Below, in pieces: positions 28,150-37,371 of a DNA stretch of 38,173 nucleotides. The notes under the pieces were generated by a model, which made no database searches, had not been told where the DNA came from, and saw only the letters and a program-made list of their open reading frames with translations. The position numbers were made by a program, and so were the translations under genes. Source of the DNA: Paracoccaceae bacterium. GTDB taxonomy: Bacteria; Pseudomonadota; Alphaproteobacteria; Rhodobacterales; Rhodobacteraceae. Positions within the stretch are counted from its first letter, which is position 1. Every line of letters starts with the position of its first letter. The stretch spans positions 1-38,173 of the forward strand of contig JADZAO010000011.1 of assembly GCA_020852535.1 (NCBI GenBank). Direction: 5' to 3'.

Positions 28150-28475
28150 TGTCCGAGGGCAGTTTGACGGAAAAACTATCTCGCAATCATGAATTGCAAC
28201 GTGACCAGATCGCCCTTGATTTGGACCATGTGTTGCGAATACCGCAATGTAGACGAGTTTTGTTGCGAATACTGGAACGCTGTGGAGTTTATCGCCTCGC
28301 GTTCAGTGGTGAGGCCGAAGCGACCGCGCTGCGGCTGGGGGAACAAAACATCGGCCTGTGGCTAATCGCGCAGATGGAAATGGTGGGGCCGACTGCATAC
28401 CCTGCGCTGCTGATGGAGGCGGCGCACTCGCGAGATAAGGAAACGGTGAATGCCCTGGTGGATGCTGAACAATAA
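28149..28475 (+). CDS. Bbp19-like phage protein
   Basis: RDQIALDLDHVLRIPQCRRVLLRILERCGVYRLAFSGEAEATALRLGEQNIGLWLIAQM. Confidence 0.7.
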   Translation: MSEGSLTEKLSRNHELQRDQIALDLDHVLRIPQCRRVLLRILERCGVYRLAFSGEAEATALRLGEQNIGLWLIAQMEMVGPTAYPALLMEAAHSRDKETVNALVDAEQ

Positions 28476-29208
28476 ACCCCTCTTTGCCCCTGCTGATGGA
28501 GCTGGCTCTGTCCCCGCGGCTGGCGATCCGGCGCCTGCTGAGGACAATATCGGCACGGTCCTCTATCCAAATGATCCGCCAAAAGCCGATGGCGACAAAC
28601 CCGCCAATCCGCCCGCCGAGGGGAAGGAATACGTCTCTGATCCATCAAAGTCCGACGAGGAAAACGCTGCGGCCAAGGCTGAACATGACAAGACCAAGCC
28701 TGCCGATGGGGATCTCGCTGATAAAGTGCCAGAGGATGGCAAGTATTCTCTCAAGATGCCTGAGGGCGTCGAGGTGGATCAGGCCCTCCTTGATGCCGTC
28801 TCGCCTGATTTTAAGGAACTTGGTCTTACTCAAAAACAAGCGCAAACCTTGGCCGACAAGTTCATCGCCGCTCAGACCAAGAAGGGTGAGGAGGCGCAAG
28901 CAAGCTGGTCCAAGACACTTACAGATTGGGTCGATCAGGCTAAGGCCGATCCCGAGATTGGCGGCGCAAACTGGGACGGCACTGTCAAGGTTGCAACCCA
29001 GCTCGTTGGTCGCTTCGGAAACGAGGCGTTTTGCGAATATCTCAATGCATCCGGGGCGGGAAACCACCCCGAGATGATCCGTTTCATGGCGAAGGTCGGG
29101 GCCGTGATCGGAGAAGATCGCCCGGCCAACCCCGCAAACCCTGGGAAAACCGTCGCGCGGGATACTGCCGCGATCCTGTATCCCGATGATCAACCGAAGG
29201 GCAAGTAA
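28462..29208 (+). CDS. putative capsid scaffolding protein
   Basis: Acidic, Ala/Pro/Lys-rich N-terminus, located between portal and capsid genes; GLTQKQAQTLADKFIAAQ. Confidence 0.7.
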   Translation: MLNNKPLFAPADGAGSVPAAGDPAPAEDNIGTVLYPNDPPKADGDKPANPPAEGKEYVSDPSKSDEENAAAKAEHDKTKPADGDLADKVPEDGKYSLKMPEGVEVDQALLDAVSPDFKELGLTQKQAQTLADKFIAAQTKKGEEAQASWSKTLTDWVDQAKADPEIGGANWDGTVKVATQLVGRFGNEAFCEYLNASGAGNHPEMIRFMAKVGAVIGEDRPANPANPGKTVARDTAAILYPDDQPKGK

Positions 29209-29210
29209 AC

Positions 29211-30218
29211 ATGGTAACCCTCTCAAATACCTATCTAAACCTGATCGATATCCATAAACAAAACGATCCTCGCACCGGCGAGATCATCGAAGTCCTAAAA
29301 CAACAAAACCCCATCCTTGATGATGCGGTGGCGATGGAATGCAACATGGGGCCAATCCACCGCCATGGCATCCGCACCGGCCTGCCGCAGCCAGCTTGGG
29401 GCGCACTCTATAAAGGCATCCCACAGTCAAAGTCGTCCGTGCAGCAGGTCGATGATACCACCGGCTTTCTAGAAGCACGCTCTGCAATCGATACCCGCGC
29501 CCTTGAACTTTCCAAAAACCCCGCTGCGCTGCGGCTGGGAGAGGCGATGTCGCATCTGGAAGCGATGAACCAAGAGATGGCGACCGGCCTGTTCTACCAC
29601 GATACGGCGACAACCCCAGAACGCTTCAAAGGCCTTTCTGCACGCTTTAACCAGCGCGGCGCCGGTGCCGGAAACCAGATCATTGATGCAGGGAGCACAG
29701 GGCCAAATAATACCTCGATTTGGTTCGTGACCTGGGGGGATCACGCTTGCCACCTGCTCTATCCGCAAGGCTCAAAAGCAGGCGTCATGCGTGAAGATAA
29801 AGGCGAACAGCGCGTTAATGACCCCCATGGAGACCCCTTCTATGTCAAGGAAGAAGTGTTCCGTTGGCACATGGGTCTGGCCGTTAAAGACTGGCGATAT
29901 GTCGTCCGCATCGCAAATATCGATGTTCCCGCGATGTTGGCAGGAAACGTCAATCTCTATCGCTTCATGCGCGAAGCCTACTGGCGTCTTCAGTCGCGCC
30001 GGATGGATGGCAAGACCTCCCGGATCGCAATCTACGCAAACCGTGATGTGTTGTCAGCCCTAGACGGTCTTTCGACAGGCATTCCAGGCGGCACGGGCAA
30101 TAACGCATTCTTGCACGTTACCCCCAAAGAAATCGAAGGCAAGGAAGTCCTGACCTATCGCACGATGCCCCTGCGCGAGACCGATGCGCTCCTCAACACC
30201 GAGGCCCGTGTCCTCTGA
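29211..30218 (+). CDS. major capsid protein (BPP-1-like podovirus type)
   Basis: 335 aa MVTLSNTYLNLIDIHKQNDPRTGEIIEVLKQQNPILDDAVAMECNMGPIHRHGIRTGLP; position after scaffold. Confidence 0.82.
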   Translation: MVTLSNTYLNLIDIHKQNDPRTGEIIEVLKQQNPILDDAVAMECNMGPIHRHGIRTGLPQPAWGALYKGIPQSKSSVQQVDDTTGFLEARSAIDTRALELSKNPAALRLGEAMSHLEAMNQEMATGLFYHDTATTPERFKGLSARFNQRGAGAGNQIIDAGSTGPNNTSIWFVTWGDHACHLLYPQGSKAGVMREDKGEQRVNDPHGDPFYVKEEVFRWHMGLAVKDWRYVVRIANIDVPAMLAGNVNLYRFMREAYWRLQSRRMDGKTSRIAIYANRDVLSALDGLSTGIPGGTGNNAFLHVTPKEIEGKEVLTYRTMPLRETDALLNTEARVL

Positions 30219-30229
30219 TAATGGCTTGA

Positions 30230-30252
30230 ACGGGGCGCCCAACGCGCCCCGT
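30230..30252 (+). terminator. hairpin after the capsid gene
   Basis: acggggcgc-ccaac-gcgccccgt, 9-bp GC-rich stem 12 nt past the capsid stop; no T tract. Confidence 0.5.
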
Positions 30253-30278
30253 CTCCTAAACCCATAAGGAACCCCGAA

Positions 30279-30716
30279 ATGATCTTCGATCGCTCTCTTA
30301 TGTTTTCAAATGCACAGGCGATCACTGAGACCGCCGCCTCCGATAACATCGTTGATTTGCTCGCAACTGGCCGCCCATACGGTCATGCGCAAAACCTGGT
30401 CAAAGATGTCGGAAAAGGCAACCAGATCGCCTTGCTCGTTCAGGTCGTCGAAGCCTTCAATACGCTCACCTCGCTGACCATCGAGCTTCAGTGCGACGAC
30501 AACGAGGCCTTCGCCTCGCCCAAAACCGTGCTCTCGCATCTGATCCCGCTTGAGGAATTGATCGCGGGCAAAACCGCCTCGATCACCAGCGTGCCGCCAG
30601 GGATTAATGAGCGCTATCTGCGCTTGCACTATGTCGTTGCTGGCTCAAACCCAACCCTCGGGCGTATCACCGCGAGCGTCGTTGCTGGCGTCCAGACAAA
30701 CGCGGTGAACTTCTGA
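30279..30716 (+). CDS. Bbp16-like capsid cement/decoration protein
   Basis: MIFDRSLMFSNAQAITETAASDNIVDLLATGRPYGHAQNLVKDVGKGNQIALLVQV. Confidence 0.78.
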   Translation: MIFDRSLMFSNAQAITETAASDNIVDLLATGRPYGHAQNLVKDVGKGNQIALLVQVVEAFNTLTSLTIELQCDDNEAFASPKTVLSHLIPLEELIAGKTASITSVPPGINERYLRLHYVVAGSNPTLGRITASVVAGVQTNAVNF

Positions 30717-30955
30717 TGATCGTGATTGCAACCGCCAAGGGCTATTACGCGGGCAAGGTCCGTGAACCCGGTGAGACCTTTGGTCTGCGCGATGACGCAG
30801 ATTTCTCGGAAGTCTGGATGAAGACCTCCGATGCTGCGCAAGCGTCATCGGTCAAGAAAAATGGTGAGGCCGCCTATACAACACAAGAAACTGAGGTTGT
30901 ACCGCCCGCCGATCCAGCGCCCACAGTCGATCCCGTTACGGGCGACGAAATCTAA
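30716..30955 (+). CDS. phage hypothetical protein
   Basis: 79-aa ORF, start overlaps the previous stop. Confidence 0.6.
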   Translation: MIVIATAKGYYAGKVREPGETFGLRDDADFSEVWMKTSDAAQASSVKKNGEAAYTTQETEVVPPADPAPTVDPVTGDEI

Positions 30956-30958
30956 TCA

Positions 30959-30988
30959 AAAGGGGGGCGGCTTTGTTCGCCCCCCTTT
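30959..30988 (+). terminator. strong hairpin inside the late operon
   Basis: aaaggggggcg-gctttgtt-cgccccccttt, 11-bp perfect stem. Confidence 0.65.
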
Positions 30989-31017
30989 GCAAAGTAAAAC
31001 CTGACGCGGGTGCCAAT

Positions 31018-31305
31018 ATGAATATGACCAATATGGGTCGAAAGCTCGACGAACCCACCGCGACCAACGATGGTGACGAGATCTATTATCCCTCACTCTA
31101 TCTCGATCAAAAGCAGATGAAAGCCCTCGGCCTGTCGCGCACCGAGGTGGGCTGCAAAATGCAGATGATCGCCCAAGTTCGTGTGCGCTCCATCAGCGAC
31201 AGCGCTCGCGCAGGCGGCTCAATCGATATCGAAATCCTAGAGGCAGCGTTCCAAGAAATACCCAAGAAAAAAGATCGCGCCTCCATCCTTTATGGTGACG
31301 ATTGA
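31018..31305 (+). CDS. phage structural-region hypothetical protein
   Basis: MNMTNMGRKLDEPTATNDGDEIYYPSLYLDQKQMKALGLSRTEVGCKMQM; track start 30973 lies inside the hairpin, so internal ATG preferred. Confidence 0.65.
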   Translation: MNMTNMGRKLDEPTATNDGDEIYYPSLYLDQKQMKALGLSRTEVGCKMQMIAQVRVRSISDSARAGGSIDIEILEAAFQEIPKKKDRASILYGDD

Positions 31306-31937
31306 TGTCCTCTATCGTGTTCATATGCAATCTCGCACTGTCAAATATTGGAAAGTCAAATATCTCCGATATCGATGAGGCCAGTGCAGAGGCACGGACC
31401 TGCAAGCAGTTTTACACCCATACCCGTGATATGCTTCTTCAGTCCCACCCCTGGCGCTGGGCGGGAAAGGTTGATGCCCTCGCAGAGATTAAAAATCACA
31501 AGGCAAACCGCTGGGATTATGCCTATCAACGCCCGTCTGATTGTCTCAATATCCGCCGCGTCCTTAATCAAATGCTTCAAGATTATGTGCCTTATGAGGC
31601 GCGATCGGTAAAAGCAGGCGGGTTTAACTATGCCCTCGAAGGATCAATAATCTACTGCAACCAGTCGCCCGCCTATCTCGAATACACAATGCGGGCCGAT
31701 GATCCGGCGCTGTTTCCGCCGCTCTTTCTTGATGCTCTGGCTTGGCATCTCGCGGTGCGTCTTGCAATGCCGCTAACGCGTGATCCCAAAATTAGAACCG
31801 ACGCCTATCAATTGGCAGTCCAAATATCAGGGCAGGCCGCAGCAGCAGATGCAAACGAAATGCGCGATGCCTCGGATTTCCCAGCAGAAATGATGGAAGC
31901 CCGCCGACCAAAAGGCCAAAACGATCGAACCGAGTAA
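31305..31937 (+). CDS. head-tail adaptor / tail tubular protein A-like
   Basis: CNLALSNIGKSNISDIDEASAEARTCKQFYTHTRDMLLQSHPWRWA, T7 gp11-like signature. Confidence 0.75.
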   Translation: MSSIVFICNLALSNIGKSNISDIDEASAEARTCKQFYTHTRDMLLQSHPWRWAGKVDALAEIKNHKANRWDYAYQRPSDCLNIRRVLNQMLQDYVPYEARSVKAGGFNYALEGSIIYCNQSPAYLEYTMRADDPALFPPLFLDALAWHLAVRLAMPLTRDPKIRTDAYQLAVQISGQAAAADANEMRDASDFPAEMMEARRPKGQNDRTE

Positions 31938-31938
31938 A

Positions 31939-34008
31939 ATGACTAATCTTCGCGCCTATCAACCCTCGTTTACTGCAGGCGAACTCTCGCCAGCCCTTTG
32001 GGCGCGCACAGATCTTGCCAAGTATGCAAGCGGCCTGAAAGTGACAAAAAACCTCTTCATCCATCCGCACGGTGGCGCCTCAAACCGACCCGGACTGCGA
32101 TTTTGCGGTGAAGTCAAGCATAGCGAAAAACCAACCAGATTGATCCCGTTTCAGTTCAACACAGTCCAAACCTATGTGCTGGAATTCGGCGATCTCTATA
32201 TGCGCGTTTGGAAAAACGGCGAGATCGTGCTCTCGGAAAGTAGTCCATATGAGATCAAAACACCCTATAGCTCGGATCAGGTCTTCGATCTGGTGATCAC
32301 CCAAGAAGCCGATGTGATGTATATCACCCACGTCCGTCATGCACCGCAAAAACTCGGACGACTGGCCGATGATAACTGGATATTCATAACACCCACCTTC
32401 ATGCCCTCAATGGCCGCACCCGAAGCACCAACCGTCTCCTCGCGAGCCGCAGGAACCAAAACTTACCTCTATCGGATCAGCGCAATCTCGGCCACCACAG
32501 GCGAAGAAAGTCTGCCAAGCCCAATCGGCGGCACTACCGCAGCAGCTGATCTTGGCGTTGCTAATGAATGGAACGATATCTCTTGGACCGCCGTGCCAGG
32601 TGCGCAGAGATATATCGTCTATAAACTAGACAATGGGGTCTATGGATATATTGGCGGCACAGAAGGCACCACATTCCGTGATGAAAACATTACCGCAGAT
32701 CTCGCCGATACCCCACAGACAGGCTACAATCCATTCATTGGCGAGGGGAATTATCCTAGGTGCTCAACATTCGTAGACCAAAGGCTGGCCTTCGCCTCAA
32801 GTTTGAATAACCCGCAAGCCTGCTGGTTGTCGCAATCTGCAAACTACGAAAACTTCGGATATTCTCGCCCGCGTAAAGCCTCCGACGGGTTTGAGTTTCG
32901 TATTAGGGCCCGGCAGGTGAACGAAATTAGATCGCTCCTCCAAGTGCGCAGCCTGATGATCCTTACCTCGGGAGGCGAGTATGCCGTCACAGGGGGACAA
33001 GATGAGTATCTGACACCCGATACAATTGTTGTCAAAAACCAAGGCTATCGCGGTGCCGCGACAGTGCAGCCTATCGTCGTTGGTAACGTCATCCTTTTTG
33101 CCCAAGAACGAGGCGGGGTGATCCGTGACTTCAGCTATGAATTTGCACAAGACAGTTTCGTCGGAAAAGATCTGACAATCCTCGCGCGACACCTGTTTGA
33201 TGATCGCTCAATTAAGTCATGGGCCTATGCCCAAGCCCCTTATTCAATCGTCTGGGTTGTGCTCGACGATGGGTCGCTGGTCTCGCTAACCTATATCAAA
33301 GAACATGAAGTCTGGGCCTGGACCCGCCATGAAACCGACGGCGTGTTTGAAGATGTGACAGTCGTGGCCGAGGGGTTAGAAGATGTGCCCTATTTTATCG
33401 TTCGGCGCAAAATTGGTGGGGTCGATCGTCGCTATGTTGAACGAATGCAGACCCGCCTGTTTGAAAAAGTGGAGGATGCGTTCTTTGTCGATAGTGGCCT
33501 GACATATTCCGGAACCCCCGCAACCCTTCTATCCGGCCTCTCACACCTCAACGAAAAAACAGTCGTCGCCATGGCCGATGGAAACGTCGTGCGAAACCTA
33601 ACCGTCTCAAACGGATCGGTGACGCTCCCCTTTGCAGCCTCCAAAGTCCATGTCGGACTGCCCTATGAGGCAACCTTGATGACCCTCGATCTCGACACAG
33701 GCATGGTGCAAGGCCTTGGCACAGTGCAGGGGCGCAAAAAAACCGTGGCCGAGGTGACGCTCCGCGTCGAAAAAACCCGCGGCATCTGGATCGGCACAGC
33801 CGATGAAACACGCGATAGCGGTAAACTTATCGAGTTCAAACAAAGATCAAGCGAAGCATGGGACGAAGCGATCGGCCTGATGACGGGGGATCTGGAAATT
33901 ACCCCCATCGCGGATTGGACCAATGGCGGAAACATCGTGATCAAGCAGTTCGACCCGCTGCCAATGACAATCCTCGCAATCATGCCAGATGTGGCGGTGG
34001 GGCTGTGA
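31939..34008 (+). CDS. tail nozzle / tail tubular protein B-like
   Basis: AYQPSFTAGELSPALWARTDLAKYASGLKVTKNLFIHPHGGASNRPGLRFCGEVK. Confidence 0.82.
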   Translation: MTNLRAYQPSFTAGELSPALWARTDLAKYASGLKVTKNLFIHPHGGASNRPGLRFCGEVKHSEKPTRLIPFQFNTVQTYVLEFGDLYMRVWKNGEIVLSESSPYEIKTPYSSDQVFDLVITQEADVMYITHVRHAPQKLGRLADDNWIFITPTFMPSMAAPEAPTVSSRAAGTKTYLYRISAISATTGEESLPSPIGGTTAAADLGVANEWNDISWTAVPGAQRYIVYKLDNGVYGYIGGTEGTTFRDENITADLADTPQTGYNPFIGEGNYPRCSTFVDQRLAFASSLNNPQACWLSQSANYENFGYSRPRKASDGFEFRIRARQVNEIRSLLQVRSLMILTSGGEYAVTGGQDEYLTPDTIVVKNQGYRGAATVQPIVVGNVILFAQERGGVIRDFSYEFAQDSFVGKDLTILARHLFDDRSIKSWAYAQAPYSIVWVVLDDGSLVSLTYIKEHEVWAWTRHETDGVFEDVTVVAEGLEDVPYFIVRRKIGGVDRRYVERMQTRLFEKVEDAFFVDSGLTYSGTPATLLSGLSHLNEKTVVAMADGNVVRNLTVSNGSVTLPFAASKVHVGLPYEATLMTLDLDTGMVQGLGTVQGRKKTVAEVTLRVEKTRGIWIGTADETRDSGKLIEFKQRSSEAWDEAIGLMTGDLEITPIADWTNGGNIVIKQFDPLPMTILAIMPDVAVGL

Positions 34009-34469
34009 CAACACAGCTAAAGATCGTTGAAGCCTCAATAGATCACCTCGAGCCGATCGCCAGTCGAATGCGAAAAGCCGATCGGCTCGAAGTGATGGCC
34101 TCCTCAGGGTCCACTCCACATCGTGCTTTGATGTTCTCTTTGGAAAAATCTTCGCTTGCTTGGACCGCAATCATCAACGGAGAACCCGAGGTGATGTTTG
34201 GAGTGGGTGATCTCAACGTTTTGACAAAAACCGGGGCGCCCTGGTTGCTCGGCACGGATGCTATTGAGCAACATGTTAGGCTTTTTCTTCGATCATCCCT
34301 CCATTGGCGCGAAAAACTATTCAACCGCTATGAGGTGATGAGGAACTTTGTCGATGATCGTAACGAGGTCTCAAAACGATGGCTGTCCTGGCTTGGGTTT
34401 ACTCTGCACGAGCCCATGCCAATCGGCGTTAATGGCGAAATGTTCCGACTGTTTGAAATGAGGCGCTAA
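34005..34469 (+). CDS. T7 gp13-like / GNAT-like internal virion protein
   Basis: GTG start overlapping previous TGA; IVEASIDHLEPIASRMRKADRLEV...GEPEVMFGVGDLNVLTKTGAPWLLGTDAI. Confidence 0.72.
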   Translation: MTTQLKIVEASIDHLEPIASRMRKADRLEVMASSGSTPHRALMFSLEKSSLAWTAIINGEPEVMFGVGDLNVLTKTGAPWLLGTDAIEQHVRLFLRSSLHWREKLFNRYEVMRNFVDDRNEVSKRWLSWLGFTLHEPMPIGVNGEMFRLFEMRR

Positions 34470-34470
34470 A

Positions 34471-34980
34471 ATGTGCGATCTGGTGACTGCCTTGATGATC
34501 AGCTCTACTGTTGTTGGTGGAATCGCACAAGTTCAGGCCGGAAACGCAGAGGCCGCAGCCTCTCGCTATAAGGCCCAAGTCGCAGAGATAAACGCAAAAA
34601 TGGCCGATCGGGCCGCGCGTGATGCAATCGAAAGAGGGCAGATCGAAGAGCAAAATAAACGCCGCGAAACCGCCGCAATCATGGGTCGACAACAAGCAGC
34701 GATGGCCGCAAACGGGGTTGATCTGACCTTTGGATCGCCGCTCGATACCATCGTCGATACCGCCATGATGGGAGAAATTGACGCCCTGACAATCCGTCGC
34801 AATGCAGCACGCGAGGCCTATGACTATGACGTCCAAGGCGTAAACTATCACGCCGATGCCAGCCTGTCACAAACCAATGCAGAAAACGCACAAAGTGCGG
34901 GTGTGATGAACCCTCTTGGAACCGTGCTGGGCGGTGGGGCTAAGGCATACGGCAACTACAAATCCGCCTTGGTCGCGTGA
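34471..34980 (+). CDS. internal virion (core) protein, T7 gp14-like
   Basis: N-terminal hydrophobic segment then Ala-rich coiled-coil; RQQAAMAANGVDLTFGSPLDTIVDTAMMGEIDALTIRRNA. Confidence 0.7.
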   Translation: MCDLVTALMISSTVVGGIAQVQAGNAEAAASRYKAQVAEINAKMADRAARDAIERGQIEEQNKRRETAAIMGRQQAAMAANGVDLTFGSPLDTIVDTAMMGEIDALTIRRNAAREAYDYDVQGVNYHADASLSQTNAENAQSAGVMNPLGTVLGGGAKAYGNYKSALVA

Positions 34981-34987
34981 GGCATCA

Positions 34988-37369
34988 ATGCCCATCGTTC
35001 CCCAATATCAGCCCGGTCAAATCCAAACCCGCCCGCTTGCACAGCAACGCTTGAGTGTGCGCGCCTCAGCCGATGACTTTGGTGCAGCCCAAGCGCGCGG
35101 TCTCGGTGCGATTTCTGAAGGCTTGGGCCAAGCGGCAAACGCTATGCAGCAACTCCGCGATCTGGAAGATATCGCGCGGGCAAAAGATGCCGATAATCAG
35201 TTTGCAGCCTGGGTGCGCGAGCGCTCCTATGGCGAAGGCGGATATATGACGCTGGAAGGTCGAGCCGCCGTTGAAGCGCGTGAGCTGTTTGCACGCGAGG
35301 CGGTCGCAAAACGTCAAGAGTTCGGGGCCAGCCTATCAGGCGCTGCCGCCGTAAAATACAAAATCGCCTCCGAAGCGCGCCTAAATGGCCTGCTGGAAGG
35401 TTCGATCGTTCATGCGGCAAACGCCCGCAAAGAATGGTTTAAAATCGCCTCAACCGATCGGATTAATACCTTTGCTGAAGATGCCTTCGCGAGCTATTCA
35501 AACCCAACTAAGGTTGCAAAAAATATCGCCGCAGGACAAGCCGAACTACGCACCATGGCCGAGCTCCAAGGCTGGGATGCCGACACGCTCAAAAATAAAG
35601 AAGCCGAGTTCGTCTCTGGAATTCACAAAAACATCGCCCTGCGGATCGCCCAAAACGATCCCCTCGCTGCCGATAAATATCGTAAGGAATATGCAAGCGC
35701 GTTGAGCGCATCGCATCAGTATGATCTGGAGGCCGCACTGGGTGCGGCGGTGAAAGAGGCCGAGGCGATCCGGTTGACCGAGAATATCCTGCGCGCCGGT
35801 CGATCAACCAGCACAACACCCGCTAAAGCAGCAAAACAAACAACGATGGGGATGACCGGTCCGACCCAAGCGCGGGCAATCTTGACAGCGCGATCCGTCG
35901 GAGGCGCAACCCGATCTGATGCAATCGATGCCCTAGATGGCGCCTTTGCAACAAACCTTGCCGCAATGATAGAAGACGCCCCGCCGAGCATTCGCGAAGG
36001 GCTTGGTATCATCTCAGGCTATCGATCCGAACGCGTTCAAGCCGACATCATTAGCCAAAAAATGCCCAACTACGGTTTTAGCGACAGCGACGTAATGGAG
36101 TGGAATGCCGATCTTGCAACCCTAGGACCTGCCAAAACCAGCGCAAAATGGGCCGTACGGCTGCGATCGTCAGGAATGACCAAAGATGTCGGCCTGCCTG
36201 GCGGCTCATTGCATCAGCAAGGCCAAGCGGTCGATCTGGCCTGGAATGGAGGCAGCTTTGCGGATGCGCCCGCCGAAGTGCAAGAATGGATCCATGCAAA
36301 TGCTGGAAAATACAGCATCTATTCCCCAATGGCGCATGAACCCTGGCATGTTGAACCAACCAAAGCACGCAGCGGATCGGGAACCCTCGCTCCCAAAAAT
36401 GCCTCGGTCGCACCGCGTGCTGCAATGCCCTCCTTTGATCAGATCGAAGCGCAATTGGCCGAAATCGCCGATCCAGTAGTTCGTGATCAGGTGCGTAAAC
36501 GGCTGAACGCACAGATTGAAATCCAAAACCGCGCCGCTGAAGAAGCCTCAATCGCCGCGAAAACCGAGCTTTGGCGCGTGGTCGAAGCAGGAGGAACCCC
36601 CGATCAGGTGCCACAAGATATCCGTGTTATCGCCGGAATGGCAGCAATAACTCAAGCCTGGAGCTATATCGAAGAAACAGCAAAACGCGGGGCCCCAAAA
36701 AACGATGAGACGCTGGTTTACAAGATGCGCCGCGATGCCGCAGAAAACCCCGATGAGTTCGCCAAGATCGATCTGAACGACTATCGCGGGAAGTTCTCTA
36801 GCGAAACCTTCAAGGAGATGACCGATCTTCAGACGATGGCACTGACCAACCAGCGTAAGCTACGCGAGGAAGGGCTGGCGCTTACCACCGCCTTTGCTCA
36901 AGCCGAAAAGTCGCTTGAGGCCTTGGGGATCACCACAATAGGAAAAGAAGGAAGAGCCCGCGAGCAAATAGCACAGCGGATCGCCGCGTTTCAAAATATG
37001 CTCGCCGCGCAAATGGCAGAGTTTAAAGCCGCAAACGCAGGCAAAAACCCAAACCAAATGGAAATCCACTCAATGGTGAACCGCTTGCTGCTGCCGGTCG
37101 TCGTTGAAAAACCAAGCTCAATCTGGGGAACAACCCAAGTTGATATCTCTAAAACAGGCCAAAACGTCCTCTTTGATCTCAGTCGCGTCGGAAATCTCGG
37201 CGCAGATAGTACCGTCTCAGTCTCAGTCGATTACGAAAAAATCCCGCCCGCCGATCGCATCGAAATCGAAATTACACTCGAAGAACAATATGGCCGTAAA
37301 CCCTCCGAAATCGAAGTCGAAACTGCCTATGCAGCATATCTCATCTCCACCGCCACCGCCGGAAATTAA
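34988..37369 (+). CDS. large internal virion protein containing an M15/VanY-like peptidase domain
   Basis: 793 aa from MPIVPQYQPG; IISGYRSERVQADI ... SLHQQGQAVDLAW ... HEPWHVEPTKA, embedded in long helical sequence. Confidence 0.8.
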   Translation: MPIVPQYQPGQIQTRPLAQQRLSVRASADDFGAAQARGLGAISEGLGQAANAMQQLRDLEDIARAKDADNQFAAWVRERSYGEGGYMTLEGRAAVEARELFAREAVAKRQEFGASLSGAAAVKYKIASEARLNGLLEGSIVHAANARKEWFKIASTDRINTFAEDAFASYSNPTKVAKNIAAGQAELRTMAELQGWDADTLKNKEAEFVSGIHKNIALRIAQNDPLAADKYRKEYASALSASHQYDLEAALGAAVKEAEAIRLTENILRAGRSTSTTPAKAAKQTTMGMTGPTQARAILTARSVGGATRSDAIDALDGAFATNLAAMIEDAPPSIREGLGIISGYRSERVQADIISQKMPNYGFSDSDVMEWNADLATLGPAKTSAKWAVRLRSSGMTKDVGLPGGSLHQQGQAVDLAWNGGSFADAPAEVQEWIHANAGKYSIYSPMAHEPWHVEPTKARSGSGTLAPKNASVAPRAAMPSFDQIEAQLAEIADPVVRDQVRKRLNAQIEIQNRAAEEASIAAKTELWRVVEAGGTPDQVPQDIRVIAGMAAITQAWSYIEETAKRGAPKNDETLVYKMRRDAAENPDEFAKIDLNDYRGKFSSETFKEMTDLQTMALTNQRKLREEGLALTTAFAQAEKSLEALGITTIGKEGRAREQIAQRIAAFQNMLAAQMAEFKAANAGKNPNQMEIHSMVNRLLLPVVVEKPSSIWGTTQVDISKTGQNVLFDLSRVGNLGADSTVSVSVDYEKIPPADRIEIEITLEEQYGRKPSEIEVETAYAAYLISTATAGN

Positions 37370-37371
37370 TC

